From positions 20,718,559 through 20,782,558 of the forward strand of contig OU452222.1 in NCBI GenBank assembly GCA_911728455.2: a stretch of DNA of 64,000 nucleotides, in the 5' to 3' direction. This DNA comes from Marthasterias glacialis. Its lineage: Eukaryota; Echinodermata; Asteroidea; Forcipulatida; Asteriidae. Position 1 is the first letter of the stretch. Each line of letters begins with the position of its first letter. The notes under the pieces are model-generated. The model was given only the letters and a program-made list of their open reading frames with translations. It was not told where the DNA came from and did not search any database. The position numbers were made by a program, and so were the translations under genes. Positions 1-12,069 of the stretch are shown here, piece by piece.

Positions 1-149
1 TCATCAGCAGCAATATTATCATCGCCATTGTAAATGGTAGCGGCATGCTCATTATGTAGCCCAATCTGGTTGTAAAAGCTGTTCAGTTGGCAACCTGACT
101 AACTGACTTGATTTTCCGAAATATACCTGTGAGTTCGTAGTTCAGCACG

Positions 150-502
150 TACGTAAATGAGGTTTATTATATCAGCCGACGGCTTACATATTGTGGTCCT
201 GCCAGTGTATCTTCTTCCTTCCCACGATGTCACGTGATCAGAACGAAAAAGGCTTTATGCTTCTAAATGCTGCTGCCAAATGTAACCAAACTTGGACACA
301 ACAACACCTGATCAACGCTCGTAGTAGGTATTGGGTCAAAGGTCACCTAGAGGTTACGTGGGGGTCATTTTCCACAATCCGACCGAATTTAGCCCTATTT
401 GGTCTTATGCATCTTGACCAGAGCCCCATGTAAGGTCGGCTGATAGTAATTTGTGCTTTGTGAAGCACAGACATTGCGCTCTAGTGTATTATATCAGCCG
501 AC
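150..502. repeat. Dispersed repeat ending in an AGCCGACGGCT-type palindrome (copy 1)
   Basis: Positions 381-420 are identical to 2777-2816. The following 68 bases (434-502) match 2817-2890 closely, with an extra 14 bases present only here. The palindromic word ATCAGCCGACGGCTGAT, or a near copy, occurs around 168-183 and 488-500, and again near 2877-2890, 11459-11475 and 11500-11516. It looks like the end of a mobile or dispersed element. No protein is evident, and the true boundaries are not known. Confidence 0.6.
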
Positions 503-2467
503 AGTGTCAAATAAAAGTTAATGTAGAAACAATATTAAAATTACCTTTAAAAATAAAACTGCCCTCTCAAAAACAAATCAACGAACAATTTTTTATGAAA
601 TTATTTGTCCTTCTAATTTCTAACGGATTGTATCTATTCAGCAGCAAAGATAACATTTGCGTGTAAAATACTTATTTTACTTACCCGAACTGAATGTGGT
701 TTTGGGTGTTGCTACACTTTTTTTATTGGGGTCAAAGACACCCTATACCTACATATGGATTAATACGTGTACTTTTTTATCAGTTAACAGCCAAGCATCA
801 TTGACAGTATAACTGATTTCTATAATTTTGAATTCATTGTGTTATTATTTATTGGCAGTACTTAAAAATTAATCAACCTGCACTGTCGTTAAAAGCAGTG
901 GCAACTCATTTCTCTCATTTGGCCTGCTGACCTCAGGAAAAAACACTATGATGAGATCGTCTAATGACCACTTACAATTATTACACATTTTAGTGGTTTT
1001 CTTTCACAATTGAATTTTTTATTTGATCTTAATTGAGATCGGCCAAGATCCTGGAATGAATATAAATGAGACTCAGAGAGCAGACAGCCTGCAGCAAATA
1101 CTACCCAGCAATTTCCGTATACTAAAACTCTTTTTAGTATATATATTTAGCAAATATTGATAAAAAAGTTTCATTATTAGAGTTGCTTTCGTTCGCATTA
1201 ACATTTTACATAAGGCACCTTGCAAAATATTGAAATTATGATGTTGAGGTAATCCTGAGGACCGAGCCCAACTAAAATACACCCAGTTTGGTTTTATGAA
1301 TCTTGTGGGGAGTTTAACACTTGGGGTCAAGGTAGAAGCGTCCCCGTCGCGACTTGTAAATGCTGAGAAACTTGTAGATGCTTAGAAAGTTGAGACGTCA
1401 TGATGACGTCATCAGGAGTCGAGTTGCAAGATTTGTATGCATTAAATTTATAAATCTTTGAAAAGCTATATCAAATCAAGCACAAAAGACTTTAGGTTGC
1501 TTTTTGCTGGATTATATTTCGGTATAACGGGTCTTCATTTTATCGTGTGTGTGACTTAACTTGACCTCTACTTCCGGTCAAAACTGGAAGTGTCTTGTAA
1601 TTTAATAGTGGGAACTTTTTGGAGTTGCTTTCAACGATGTTATAGTCCGTCAAGGGTCTGGTTTTCAAAAACAGGACTGTTGACGTCATAAAATTCAAGA
1701 GCGCTCTTTAGCGGCAGATTAAATACAGTTCAAAATGCACTGTTACTTGAAGTCTGTGATGAAGTTTATGGTAATCATTTCAAAGTTGGTATAAATAATA
1801 GTATTAGTTGGTATAAATAATGACCTTAAAATACCCACCCATTCCGGGATTTACGCTTAATGTGTAAAGCACAAAACGACGTTTTTACTTTAACAGTTGG
1901 TTTAAATCATGCAGATAACATGTGCAAAGTAGTAGATTGATGACGTCATCAGACGTCACATGGTATTACATTAAAGGTGCACTTTTGAAGTCCTGTGTCG
2001 ACCGAACTACATTGGATGACTCGAAACTTGGTATGTTGTTAGGCAATGGACTTTATTGCAAAAACGTGGAGTGACGTCATGATGACGTCATCTTATAATT
2101 TTCACATTTTTTATATATTACATATCTTGAGAATGTTACAAGCTACATCAAACTTATTCTAGCACTAGGCTTGGAAGGTCACAAATTCATAAAACATGGA
2201 GTTACATCATCATGACGTCATCACTTGTCACGTTGCATCACCCAAAGATAGGGTTTTAAAAGATCTAAATTGTTACGAATTTCACACTGATCTTTCTGTT
2301 TCACTATAGTTCCCTCTTTGGAGTCCCAATTGGCAATAGGTATAACAAAAATTATTCGTTATCTGGAAAGTATTCCTGAGTCTTCATTTTCAATAAAAAC
2401 AAATCTGCAACCACCCCGTGGAATTTCATCAAATTCGGTGCTCACCTTTTATTAAAATCAACACGTT

Positions 2468-2666
2468 TACTCGGTACTAGTGCTCGAGTACCACTCGAGT
2501 ACCGTTTCTATGGTAATCGTACTAGTGCTAGTACTCGTACTCGGCTTGCAAAAGTACTCCACCTCGAAGTCTATACTCGATATTCGACTAAAAATAATCT
2601 GTACTCGAAGTCATGCATTCTCTACTCGACTGAAAATGTACTCAGACTCGATTTTAAGTACTCATG
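2468..2666. repeat. Degenerate CTCGAGTACTCG-type repeat
   Basis: About 200 bases rich in ACTCG, GTACTCG and CTCGAGTAC words on both strands, so the stretch is partly self-complementary. It sits in sequence present in copy A but absent from copy B, consistent with an insertion after the duplication. It resembles the inner part of a small inverted-repeat element, but no clean ends or target duplication were found. Confidence 0.45.
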
Positions 2667-2769
2667 GTCTAACGTATATCGCCTGTGAAAATTTAAGCCA
2701 TTGCTATCGATGAAATAGAGGAATAAAGCCCAGGGAAAAGTAAAATGTAAAAAATTGTCTTTGATGTAT

Positions 2770-2893
2770 TCATTTCGACCGAATTTAGCCCTATTTGGTC
2801 TTATGCATCTTGACCAGGTCGGCTGATAATAATTTGTGCTTCGTGAATCACAGACATTGTGCTCTAGTGTATTATACCAGCCGACGGCTGTTA
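2770..2893. repeat. Dispersed repeat ending in an AGCCGACGGCT-type palindrome (copy 2)
   Basis: A 40-base identical match to 381-420 at 2777-2816 is followed by a near-identical match to 434-502, ending in the CAGCCGACGGCTG palindrome. It is on the same strand as copy 1, about 2.4 kb downstream. Downstream (2894-3230) is weakly similar flanking sequence with no gene signal. Confidence 0.6.
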
Positions 2894-3639
2894 TGTGTTC
2901 CTGCTGTATCTTCACATGATCAGCCTGATCAAAATGAAAAAGGCCTTAACTCCTAAAGTATTCGGCAGACTTTATTAATATTTTGTCATATTAAACCTTG
3001 ACACATTTCCTATCTAGGGATGGTCATAAAATGTGGCAAATGGTCGCCTGGTGGTCAGTAGTGGTCGTTTCATGAATATTTACAAAATGTCTCTTCTCCC
3101 ACATTCTTTAGCCGATTGCAGCCCAACTTGGTCTAAAACTTCATTGGCTCGAGCTATACATTTTGGGTGTACACAGATTTTGGCTAGTGGTCGCCTGCCG
3201 GTCCGCAGTCTTATATTAAAATTGTAAATGGCACAAACATCAGCCCCAAAGCAACAAACGATGAATCATTTTGTTCAAACCGATATCATTGGCGAATTAC
3301 TGAACCAAAGATCAAATGCTAGTGGATAAGTTTAACATGGTGCACTGGTGGTTTGGGAAGGATTTTAATTGGCAAGGATTTTAATTATTTATGAAGCTGA
3401 ATTTTAAGTTTGATTTGAACCCATGTAATGGTTGCATCGGGGGAAAAAGGATATTATTTTGATTTCATATTCTTATGACGATGTATGCAAAACCACTCAA
3501 TTCACTTGACGTCATCATCACAATAGTTAATTTGATTGCGCCATTTTGGGAGTCAATGTCACTATGTTATACTGTGCAGTGAGATTTTTAGGCGAAGCGG
3601 AACTTATCAAAATTATGGCTACCGTAAAGATGGTGTTCC

Positions 3640-3960
3640 AAAGACGCCAAATGCCGTCGCGTCGTGTCGTCCCCCCCCCCCCCCCCCCCCCCCACCGTCG
3701 CATTGTCGCGTTGCATCTTGCCGTGACATAGTGTTGTACTAATGGTAAAGGGCCGTCGCATTGTCGATTTGTCGTATTGTTGCATTGTTGATTGTTGGCG
3801 ACAATGCTACGCAACAATGCGACGGCCAAGTACCAGCAGTACAAAACTATGCCAAAGAACAACGCAACGGCATCACCCAACAGCGTGACGGCACCACGCG
3901 ACAACGCCACGGCACTACGCGACTATGCGCCGTTGACGGCGTAAACGGTAAGGGACTGAA
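3640..3960. repeat. Long imperfect hairpin of GTCGCATTGTCGC units (copy A)
   Basis: The left half is built from variants of GTCGCATTGTCGCGTTGC and the right half from their complements (GCGACAATGCGACGG and similar). They pair around a centre near 3795 to form an imperfect hairpin of about 300 bases. A poly-C run interrupts the left arm at about 3669-3693. Proline-rich or glycine-rich translations across it are by-products of the homopolymer. A homologous hairpin is centred near 41655 in duplication copy B. This is probably a fold-back or MITE-like element present before the duplication. Confidence 0.7.
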
Positions 3961-4300
3961 CTATTAACAACGTAGGCCTACATGCGACATTCAAAATGGC
4001 AGTAATGGAATTCCTTATAGTTCATTTTTTTAGTAGAGCTGTGTTTTTCTTTTCTTTTGAGCAAGTCTTGGTAACCTGTTACAGCAACGTTTGAGAGGAT
4101 GGTGACCGAATCTTCTGAAATGCAGCTTCTAAAGCATCATATGCGTAGGTCCGTATTGAAAAGTGGGGTCTGATTATGAAATTTACATACACTACCAATG
4201 TGAGAAAATTTAGTATTGATTTACGAAGGATCATAGTTTGTACGTAATAAAAGGGGTGGGTATTCATAACAATGCAAGCACGCAGCGCAAAAATGTAATG

Positions 4301-5070
4301 GGAGAAGGACCGGGGCCCGCTCAGGGGCCCCCAACAATATTGAGCATGACCATGCATTCTGAGACTCTGTGTTATCTTTTCAACAAAAGTAGTTTCGGTA
4401 ATACAACGGTTGTTAGTACTTTTTCTGAGAAGAAATCAATCGTAATTCGGCAAAAAAGGGGAGCGTGCGAGTGTGAGTCGAAAAGCCCACCACGGCGTGG
4501 TGTCCGGTGGCCCGCTTAAGGGCCCAGAAGTGATTTGTAATAATTGAGCATGTTCTACTGTCTATGCAAACGGTTGATCTTTTGAGTAAGAATGGTTTGA
4601 ACTGGTTGTGTTTTTCTCTTTTCTTTCGCTCTATTCCTTGACAAATCACGAGAACTACCACGGCATGGTCAATTTTGAAGCCGTGTGGACGTCCATAAAT
4701 TCCTCCCCTGGTTGCCTGCTCAATTCGAAAAGCACAGTACGTTTTGAATATTTCAATTGCCTTACACATCAGAGAGACAAAAGAAATGAAGTTTGCGCAA
4801 TATATATTATTTGTAGACAAGTCTATCACTTTTTCAATCAAATTTATTGACTTTTGTATTTCTTGTTTTCTTTTTGACTATTGCTATTAGGAACAAGCCG
4901 ATTATTAGGCTGATTTGCTTTTATTGCACGGGAAATGGGGTGGGGTTGATCCTCTGGGCCATTCCACTGTCGGAACAAAGTGATATCCCCACCCATTCTG
5001 GGATTTACGCTCAATGTGTAAAGCACAAAAAGTGACGTTTTTATTTTAAGAAATCAATTATTTTTATACA
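4301..5070. other. Sequence specific to copy A; no gene seen
   Basis: This stretch lies between two blocks shared with copy B but has no counterpart there. It includes a GGGGCCC-containing segment with loose internal repeats (about 4300-4520). At 4983-5045 a segment beginning ACCCATTCTGGGATTTACGC is a variant of text at about 1832-1895 and 40402-40465. Open frames on both strands here have no recognisable domain. Confidence 0.5.
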
Positions 5071-5126
5071 AAAATGTCAGGGAATTGAAGGCAGGAGTGA
5101 AATAGAGAAATTAAACACATCCTTAC

Positions 5127-5443
5127 CTCTGATGCAGTAAAGGTGTAGATAGACCCAGGCTGCTCGAGTTATCTCCCACCCGAACATACATCAAAATGTG
5201 AGGCACAGTTCAAGTCACATTCTTGATCTTTACACTGGTAATTTGCAGATTTACATCTTGGTGAATTCTTCACACAGGCCTGGTTGATTCTTGGTAGCAT
5301 TTATGGTGGTGTAGTTTCGGCCAACCAAAGCATAGTCAATGATACCACACCATGGCGTTACTTTCCCGTAAACCGAAGGTATTTGTAACAGCGTGTAAAG
5401 AATGAACAAGACGTGGAGATAATACAGATATGCAAAAATCCAT
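5127..5443 (-). pseudogene. Broken copy of the PAN/Apple-like secreted-protein first exon
   Basis: This is a diverged copy of the exon at 42142-42471, with the ATG at 5443 and the GTAAGG donor next to 5127. It is 317 bases long against 330. The 13-base difference is a 2-base deletion in the signal-peptide part and an 11-base deletion just after the cysteine-containing segment. Both shift the frame. The codon equivalent to the leucine of the GRLVEQPG segment is TAA. The start and donor contexts remain, which points to decay of a once intact duplicate. It lies on the minus strand inside duplication copy A, as the intact copy does in copy B. An assembly error could explain one lesion but is unlikely to explain all three. 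Confidence 0.7.
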
Positions 5444-5535
5444 TATTTAATCAACGTGACCCAGAATGATCATGGAATTAAACAGTCGGTATTCGTGACG
5501 CCTTTAGTTAGAATGTGGGTTAACGCAAATCGAAG

Positions 5536-5700
5536 CAGTGGCGTAGCGAAGGCACTTTCTTTGGTGGGGGGGGGGGGGGGGGGGGCTAAATTTGCCGGCT
5601 GACATTGCCAAATGAAAGTAAAAGCGCAATGACATGGGACTCACGTACAACATGAGGGGGATCAGGGGCAAAAGAATTAAGGTCGGCGTTCGGACTAATT
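5536..5700 (+). mobile_element. Transposon end fragment beginning CAGTGGCGTAGCG, with a G22 tract
   Basis: It starts with CAGTGGCGTAGCGAAGG, an end often seen on hAT-like non-autonomous elements, followed by a G run at about 5565-5586. The next 110 bases match the complement of 13577-13700, which carries the same terminal word (CAGCGGCGTAG read from 13738). Two diverged members of one family therefore lie in opposite orientation. No opposite terminus was identified. Confidence 0.5.
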
Positions 5701-6205
5701 AATAAAACAAAGAGATCGACCACTTACTAGACTCAAGACAAAATTAATTGTAATCCGGTGACGAAGATTGAATTAACGAGGATAACACTTAAGTTTTAAT
5801 ACGTCCTTCTCAGACTGTGCCAAATCACCAACTGACTATAACAAAGTAATTCTACAAGGTTATTCTCAACAATATTTACAAAATAGAATTTTCACGCCGG
5901 TCACCCTCACGCCTGTATAAGCCAAAACAATATACGCACAGTTCGCCAACAGAGGGCGCTAACGCGGCTAAGCATAATGGAGATTAATGAGCTAAGCGGT
6001 TCTCACACCGCTCTCAGCAGGTTAATAGATGGGTCGCAATAGACGCCATCTTTGATGACAATTTCTACTCCTGTAGCCGCGTCAAGCTCTGTAAATTTCA
6101 ACTTGATGTACAACCCATATTTACACAGCAGGTGCGACGCAATGCAAGCCGACAACGGCATAAAGTAGGTTCAATTTACTAATAATCAATAACTAATAAA
6201 TCTAT

Positions 6206-6329
6206 CAGTGTTGTAGTCGAGACCAAACAGTCCGAGACCGAGACCCCCCCCCCCCTCCGAGGGGGCCACTTGGAAACAAAGACCTCAACAAATCGGGTCT
6301 TGAGACTGGTCTCGAGACCTACAACACTG
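6206..6329. mobile_element. hAT-type MITE with perfect 8-bp target duplication
   Basis: A 124-base element with inverted ends: CAGTGTTGTAG followed by GTCGAGACCA on the left, and the complement of CAGTGTTGTAG followed by GTCTCGAGACCA on the right. It is bracketed by an exact 8-base direct repeat, AAATCTAT, at 6198-6205 and 6330-6337. An 8-bp target duplication and CAGTG termini are typical of hAT transposons. The interior has a poly-C run (about 6245-6255) and no coding capacity, so it must have been moved by a transposase encoded elsewhere. Confidence 0.88.
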
Positions 6330-6337
6330 AAATCTAT

Positions 6338-9180
6338 AAAGGTATAATCGATCATTGTGTAATTTCACAACAATACGCTGTATCTCAAGAAATTTTCGCG
6401 TATACTGTGGATCTAAAAACATCAGACAATTCCAGTGAACGCGATATTCGTTATGAGCACTCTGATCAAAACGTCGAGTTCTATACCACCAGTTCTTTTC
6501 AGAGCCACCGCATCCGATGGAGAAAATAACATGTACATGGTGTTACCGTAAGCCTCACTAGACTAGAACAAAGATACTCTAAAATGTCTCAGTACATTCG
6601 TCTAGAATAACCGGTATACATTGTGGAGTTAAAAGATTTACTTTAAAAAGTTAAACTAACTCAATTGAAAAGTTTAATTTACACTATTAATAATTAAATC
6701 TTAGCTCCTGAAACACTAGTTTGACACATGTTTTAGTTTAATTTAACTTCATAAAAGTGTTGTCATTGACCGAACCCTTTAAGTGTTGATTTAACACTTT
6801 CAGAGTGGGGGAGGGGCGCAAGGGGAGGTGGATGTGGGTGGAAGGCTCACGCGAGCTTATAATCGTTCTAAATCCGCCTCACTATGGTCTGTCGTGATAC
6901 CATGATAATATCATGGTCGATTTATAAGCGAGGCGGTCATACATGCTTTGGCGGGCTCGCTTATAAGTGATGGTGGCTAGGCGAATCGGTTGGCCTGGTT
7001 GCGTGGGTTTTCCCTGGAATGTTTCTCTAGGTTTTCTCCCACGTCTAAATATGAATCTTCCATCTTCGTCTTCTCTCCGATGGGTTCTTGGCTATAGTAA
7101 AGTGATTAACGCTTTTCTGACAATCCTTGGCTTCACAACCAGAATTAATACACGCATTACCATAACGATCGTTTTCAAGAGACTGTGATGTTTTGTTTCT
7201 TGTTTGACTAAAGATTTCTCCTTTTTCAAGCCCATCCCTAAAATTGTGTTCGCAGCTGGCTGAACATTTCGTAAACTACGTTTAATTTCAGTTGAATGCC
7301 ATTAGTATAATTAAAAATATAACGTAAAACAAAAAAAGTTCTTCTACAAATAGTTATGACATAATGATACAGGATTGGCCGTGGGCCAAATCGAAAATAA
7401 ATTCATTATTTTTTTCCTGATGAACACTTCAAAACAAACATGGATATCAATTTGAAACTGGAAAAATGTTCCTGAAAATATTGATGTCTCAAATATCTCC
7501 AAAATACAGCTCTTTTTTCGATGTAGCAATTAATAATACTTGCAAACTTTGTCACTAATAATCAGTAAAAAAATAACCCCCGTTTGTTTAATACAGTAAA
7601 CCCACTTTCAAGAGCTGATGAATAAAAAGCAAACTGCAAGTCTGTCTGCGAACACAAAATGAAAGATAATGTCATAAACAACGTAAGCCTAAACATTTCG
7701 GCATATGCCCTTTTAGAAAAAGGCTTGGCCTATAAGCTTGGGCCCCATCAGTAAATATTTTGAAAATATACACTTTTTGTATGGAGCTGTGGTTTCTAAA
7801 ATGGCCGTAAATTTACTAGAGTTACAAGATTCAAAGTTATCAATGTTGCTTTTTAACAACGCATTTTACTTATTATACCACTATCTTTCATAGCATAAAC
7901 AATTAAAGTGAATAAACAATATACATGTAATGCTATTTCTGTTATACGATAAAACGTAGTTGCGTGTTTCTAATCACGTGTTAAAAACTGTAATAAACAG
8001 TTACAGAAAAAGAAAAAAAGACGGTCAGCCTCAGCCTTGATTCCAAAAAATTCCACAGATTTGCAAGATTCAGATAAACTTTCAAGGTACATTTTTTTAA
8101 ATAAATGTTTCGTTTTAACTGCTATACTTTGTTTCGTAGCAAAGTGAAGCATAACGCTATTAACGGTACCGTAAACAGGCAGAATTACAATTCTCTTTCT
8201 CGCGTGTTGAAACAAGTCAAACCGTTAAAAAAGAATGAAAAAACCTATCATCTGCCCTTTGTAGGCAAATGTAAAGTAGGCCCTACACCTGTATTTTTCG
8301 ACATGGACAAAAAGCTCAACAAAAAAACACAAAATAAATTTCTTACCGACTGTTTCACTTTTTCTCAATACAATGCTAAGACGTGTTTTTTTTTAATATT
8401 TTTTTAAATATTAAACTTTATACATAAGTACCGGTACATGATTTGTAACAATCGGTAAAATAGTAAATTATTCAGTTCGAACGCTCACTGATTAAAAAAG
8501 TTTTTTACGAGAACCAACCATCCAGATCTCCGTCTAAAGTGCTCGCCTCAATCAGTATCAACGTGGATGGTCAAGTAATCCGCTCTGCCCATCGTTCCGT
8601 CTGGAAATACAATATGAGTAAAACAAAAAATTCAGTTAGTAAGCAAACAGTGCACTGGTTTTGTTTTCGGTTTGCGTTACTCATAGTAACTTTTGACCAT
8701 TCTCATAGTGAGAAGCCTCATTCTGTGCCAAAATCTTATTATCTGTCTGGTCATCGTTATTTATGGAATAATTAAATCTGCTTGGTCATTTGTAAACCTA
8801 AGTTAAATATTCAAATTTGTTGTTATTAACTATTCAAATTCACACTACATTTCTTTAATTAATTTATTTAGGAATTTGTTTTTAAACTTGGATACCTTTT
8901 CGTGCGTTGTGCCAGCTAGTCACAGTGTTGCTTGTGCTGTACAGTATGACGGGGTTTGAGCTGAAGGATTTCTCCCAATCGCATGCACCTATAGCTGATT
9001 CTACTACCACCAGCCAGCCTTGATCGTCTGGGCATTCGTCATAGTTCATATTGATGAAGAACCGTCGACCGCTAAAATTTGTAGGAATAAAGAGATATTT
9101 CCAAATGACACTTATACACCAATCAAACTCTATCGTATACTTTTTTTTATATCCTGGTCATGTTAAATAGTACGGCAGGT
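6338..9180. other. Mostly unassigned AT-rich stretch
   Basis: No exon, RNA gene or clear repeat end was identified. At about 6990-7060 a segment containing TGCGTGGGTTTTCC and TTTTCTCCCACG resembles the body of the SINE at 44.1 kb and is probably a SINE remnant. Open frames of 60-100 codons occur but lack domains and have no supporting splice or codon signals. Confidence 0.5.
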
Positions 9181-9182
9181 AG

Positions 9183-9475
9183 GTGATGGGATTCTGCCTT
9201 TGATGATACGTGCATTGAATTTGGCACATAGAGAGTGTCATGAGAAAGATATTGGCTATAGGGCCATCGCAGATCTTGAAGACAATAAAGGTAGAATAAC
9301 AAGCAATGGCAACCGTTTACAAAAAAGATCAGTGCTTGTTATTCTACTCACCTTTTTTTAAGGACAAATCTGCGATGGCCCGATAGCCAATTATCTTGCT
9401 CATGACATAATCTGACTGTGTGCCAAATTCCATGACATGCTTGTATCATCACAGGCATAAATTTCCACCATCAGC
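9183..9475. mobile_element. Palindromic MITE-like element, about 290 bp
   Basis: The left arm (about 9183-9310) and right arm (about 9345-9475) are inverted copies. GGCTATAGGGCCATCGCAGAT on the left pairs with ATCTGCGATGGCCCGATAGCC on the right, and GAATTTGGCACA pairs with TGTGCCAAATTC further out. TAGAATAACAAGC and its complement flank a short loop near 9330. There is no coding capacity and no obvious target duplication. It is either a fold-back element or an old MITE. Confidence 0.75.
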
Positions 9476-10101
9476 ATTCCTTTTAATATACATGTATACA
9501 TATATATGTATATGTATATATAAACATATATTTTTTTTCTTCAAATTTCAGACTCTTCATAGATCCAAGTCCCACTTCCTTTAACTTTGGCATTGTTAGA
9601 AGTTAGAAGCAGTGTCAGAGCAGGTTGCAGTCTCTGCCTGGCGAGTGACTTTGCCAGCAGGTAGAGCATTCGTGGACTGATGAGCTAGTTTATTATATCC
9701 AAGCAAAAATGTGACCTTTCCCACCAATTATACTTACGGAATTGAGTGTCCAGTGATAGCGAAGTAATTCGTAGTTGCCGTTGTTGTCAGGTCACTCCAT
9801 GGAGATGATACAAGGCGCTCCTTGGCGAACCAGCTCGAAATGTCTGAGCCTGTTCCATTGAATACCAATTCAACTTTGACCCCAGTGTGGTCATACAAGG
9901 ACAGCTTGACCTGGGTAGAGATTCAAACAATCATTTTACATGACTGTTGCACAGTGCAAGTTGTAGATTTCGAAGGTCTAGATGGAGCATTGTCCAAAAG
10001 ATTTAAATTATATTTGATCCCCAATTCGAATCCCCCTTCGTTTTGTAATTCTAAGATTGTTTTATATTTTAATTCACTCTCTCCCCCTCTCTCCCCTTTC
10101 C

Positions 10102-10258
<157 letters not shown>

Positions 10259-10434
10259 GCGTCTTGCCCACATTAGCCTGATGTACAAACATCCCGTGCA
10301 TTAGTAAATGCGTGCATACCATGACGATATACACGAATTTGTGTGCACTGGACAAGCTTTGAATTTCTACCTCAATGAAAAGACCGATTGCGAACCCCAC
10401 GTCACGTGACATGCAGTGGGTATTAAATGTAAAC

Positions 10435-11010
10435 AAACACGACGTCCTCCATAGAAACTAGTACGATAAAAAATACAGGACGATTGTTGCATTTAGTTTA
10501 TTCGATCGAGGCTTTTCTTTCTCTAAACTGTGAAAAATATTCAAGAGTTTGTATCAGAGATCTTCAAGTGGCTGAATAAAGCCAGTGACTGAACAGATCG
10601 GGAAGTTTTGGAAATTCTACAAGAAACTTATATGCTTACGATGCGGTAGTACTCGATCACACACTTTTCAAAACAATAATTTCACAGTTTTGAAGCTGAA
10701 ATCATCCAAAGAAAAGGCTTTCCAAAACTGTGTGATTCCTTTGTCTATTTTAAATTCCGCATGGCTAGGTAGGTATAAATGCTCACTTTTTCAACGTTCT
10801 TTAATTTTTTGTTTTTACAAAGAAAATCACAGGAAGGCTGCTACATCGTCGTCCGACGCCAGTAGTGCATAACTCAAAATAAACCTCTTTTGTAGTAGAA
10901 TACTGGTAGTTTATGAAACTGTAATGTGATTAAAATCAACGTCACAACACTACAACTTTTATAAAAGGGTTTAGTGACTGTGCTATTATTACCAAAAGCC
11001 GACTGTTGGT
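10435..11010 (+). repeat. Dispersed repeat family Q (copy 1)
   Basis: The text from the ACGACGTCCTCCATAG segment through TTTTGGAAATTCTACAAG and CTTTCCAAAACTGTG is repeated at 44680-45065 on the same strand. The 3' half is repeated on the opposite strand at 43400-43800; both of these contain CTCAAAATAAACCTCTTTTG. A 95-codon frame here (10585-10872) is not preserved in the other copies, so the family appears non-coding. The AATAAA word inside the shared part may be incidental. Confidence 0.65.
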
Positions 11011-11458
11011 GTGACTCTTTCGGTCACAGAATGTATTTGCACGTAGTTTGCCATCAGCTGAGATGACGTAGTGCCCACTACAGGTCACGTGATGACATGT
11101 AAATATACGATAAATCATAGGGCAGTTATAGCGATCTTCAGGTTGATCACGTGACATCAGCAAACAAACTGTAGTGACCCCTATGTGACCTTTGACTATA
11201 TGACACAAAGTTTGGCTTCGATCGGACGAAAACTGTGGGAGAAGAAGCATTTAGTGATTTTCACTAAAATGCCCTCGAATGACCCCTACATGACCTCTTG
11301 GTGACCTTTGACCAATACCCAGTACAAGTTGATCAGTTGGCGTTGTGTCCAACTTTGGTTAAAATTGGCTGAAGCGTTTGAAAAGTAGTGTATAGCCATT
11401 TTCATACTGATCACGTGACATTGTGAGGAAGACTAATACAGCACTAGGACCACAATAT

Positions 11459-11516
11459 TAGCCGTCGGCTGATATAAGAAGATACAGCAGGACCGCATTT
11501 TATCAGCCGTCGGCTG
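11459..11516. repeat. Pair of AGCCGTCGGCTGAT palindromes
   Basis: Two copies of the palindrome AGCCGTCGGCTGAT lie 41 bases apart around an AGATACAGCAGGACC segment. The same palindrome and the TACAGCAGGA-type context occur at about 168-210 and 2877-2910, mostly in the opposite orientation. This is probably an element end or a head-to-head remnant of that family. Confidence 0.55.
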
Positions 11517-11776
11517 ATGTAACAATAACAATGGATTCATATTGTGCTTTGTCGTTGCTGTCAAGTGTTGGTTTACCACTCAGTATAACAGGTCAATGAT
11601 GAGACAAAATACAAATTGCATTGTCTTTGACTTCTGTGCTGCTTCATTGCTCCTAGGCTGTGGCGGTACGTTCGCCGCTTTTATCAGGGCAGACTTGACT
11701 TTAATTACGGGGGAATGCGTGTATATGAAAAATACACTCGAAATGATGGAATCTCATTGCAGCAACATTTTTACTG

Positions 11777-11893
11777 CACTCTAAAACTAAGTTAGTCAAA
11801 ACAGCGTTAATTAGTCCTTTTTGACTACAATTTGTCAAAAATGGTCTAAAATGACTAATTAAGGCTGTTTTGACTAACTTTAGTTTTACAGTG
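11777..11893. mobile_element. 117-bp MITE with TIRs around GTTAGTCAAAACAGC
   Basis: The left end CACTCTAAAACTAAGTTAG and the right end, complement CACTGTAAAACTAAAGTTAG, continue as paired text through CAAAACAGC and TTAATTAGTC, leaving a short central loop. It has no coding capacity. A related element with the same AGTCAAAACAGCGTTAATTAG core lies at 43855-43948. No convincing target duplication was found. Confidence 0.8.
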
Positions 11894-12069
11894 TGGTTGA
11901 TTCAAAAAAATAATGTTACGCTTTCAATAACCAATAACATCCCATCCCTTTTCAGGGTCCTCTCGAGTTTTCATAGATGCCAAAAATGTTTTTAAAACAA
12001 ATTTTAACTTAAGGAGGATGAAAAATACAAAAAATGTGAAATTTAAAATGTAGCTTTATTGTGCATCCG

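Larger units (their letters stand above)
495..5500 (+). repeat. Segmental duplication, copy A
   Basis: Blocks of this stretch recur in the same order and orientation about 38.7 kb downstream. Bases 495-2386 match 39167-40963, 3530-4300 match about 41440-42050, and 5071-5500 match about 42063-42545. Between the matching blocks copy A holds extra sequence (2387-3529 and 4301-5070) that copy B lacks. The first block carries several TGACGTCA palindromes and AGGTCA-type words, so it belongs to the same broad repeat family as the 15-29 kb array. The last block carries the broken PAN-like exon. A partial third copy of the first block lies at about 31750-33110. Confidence 0.8.

Noticed and set aside
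1073-1330. 85-codon minus-strand frame conserved at 39602-39910
   Set aside because: It is conserved only because both lie in the duplication. Substitutions and a frame change at the C-terminal side show no coding constraint, and no domain is visible.
3527-3910. Open frames on both strands with polyproline or polyglycine stretches
   Set aside because: They run across a poly-C tract inside a hairpin repeat, the frame is not kept in the homologous copy at 41.5 kb, and no domain is visible.
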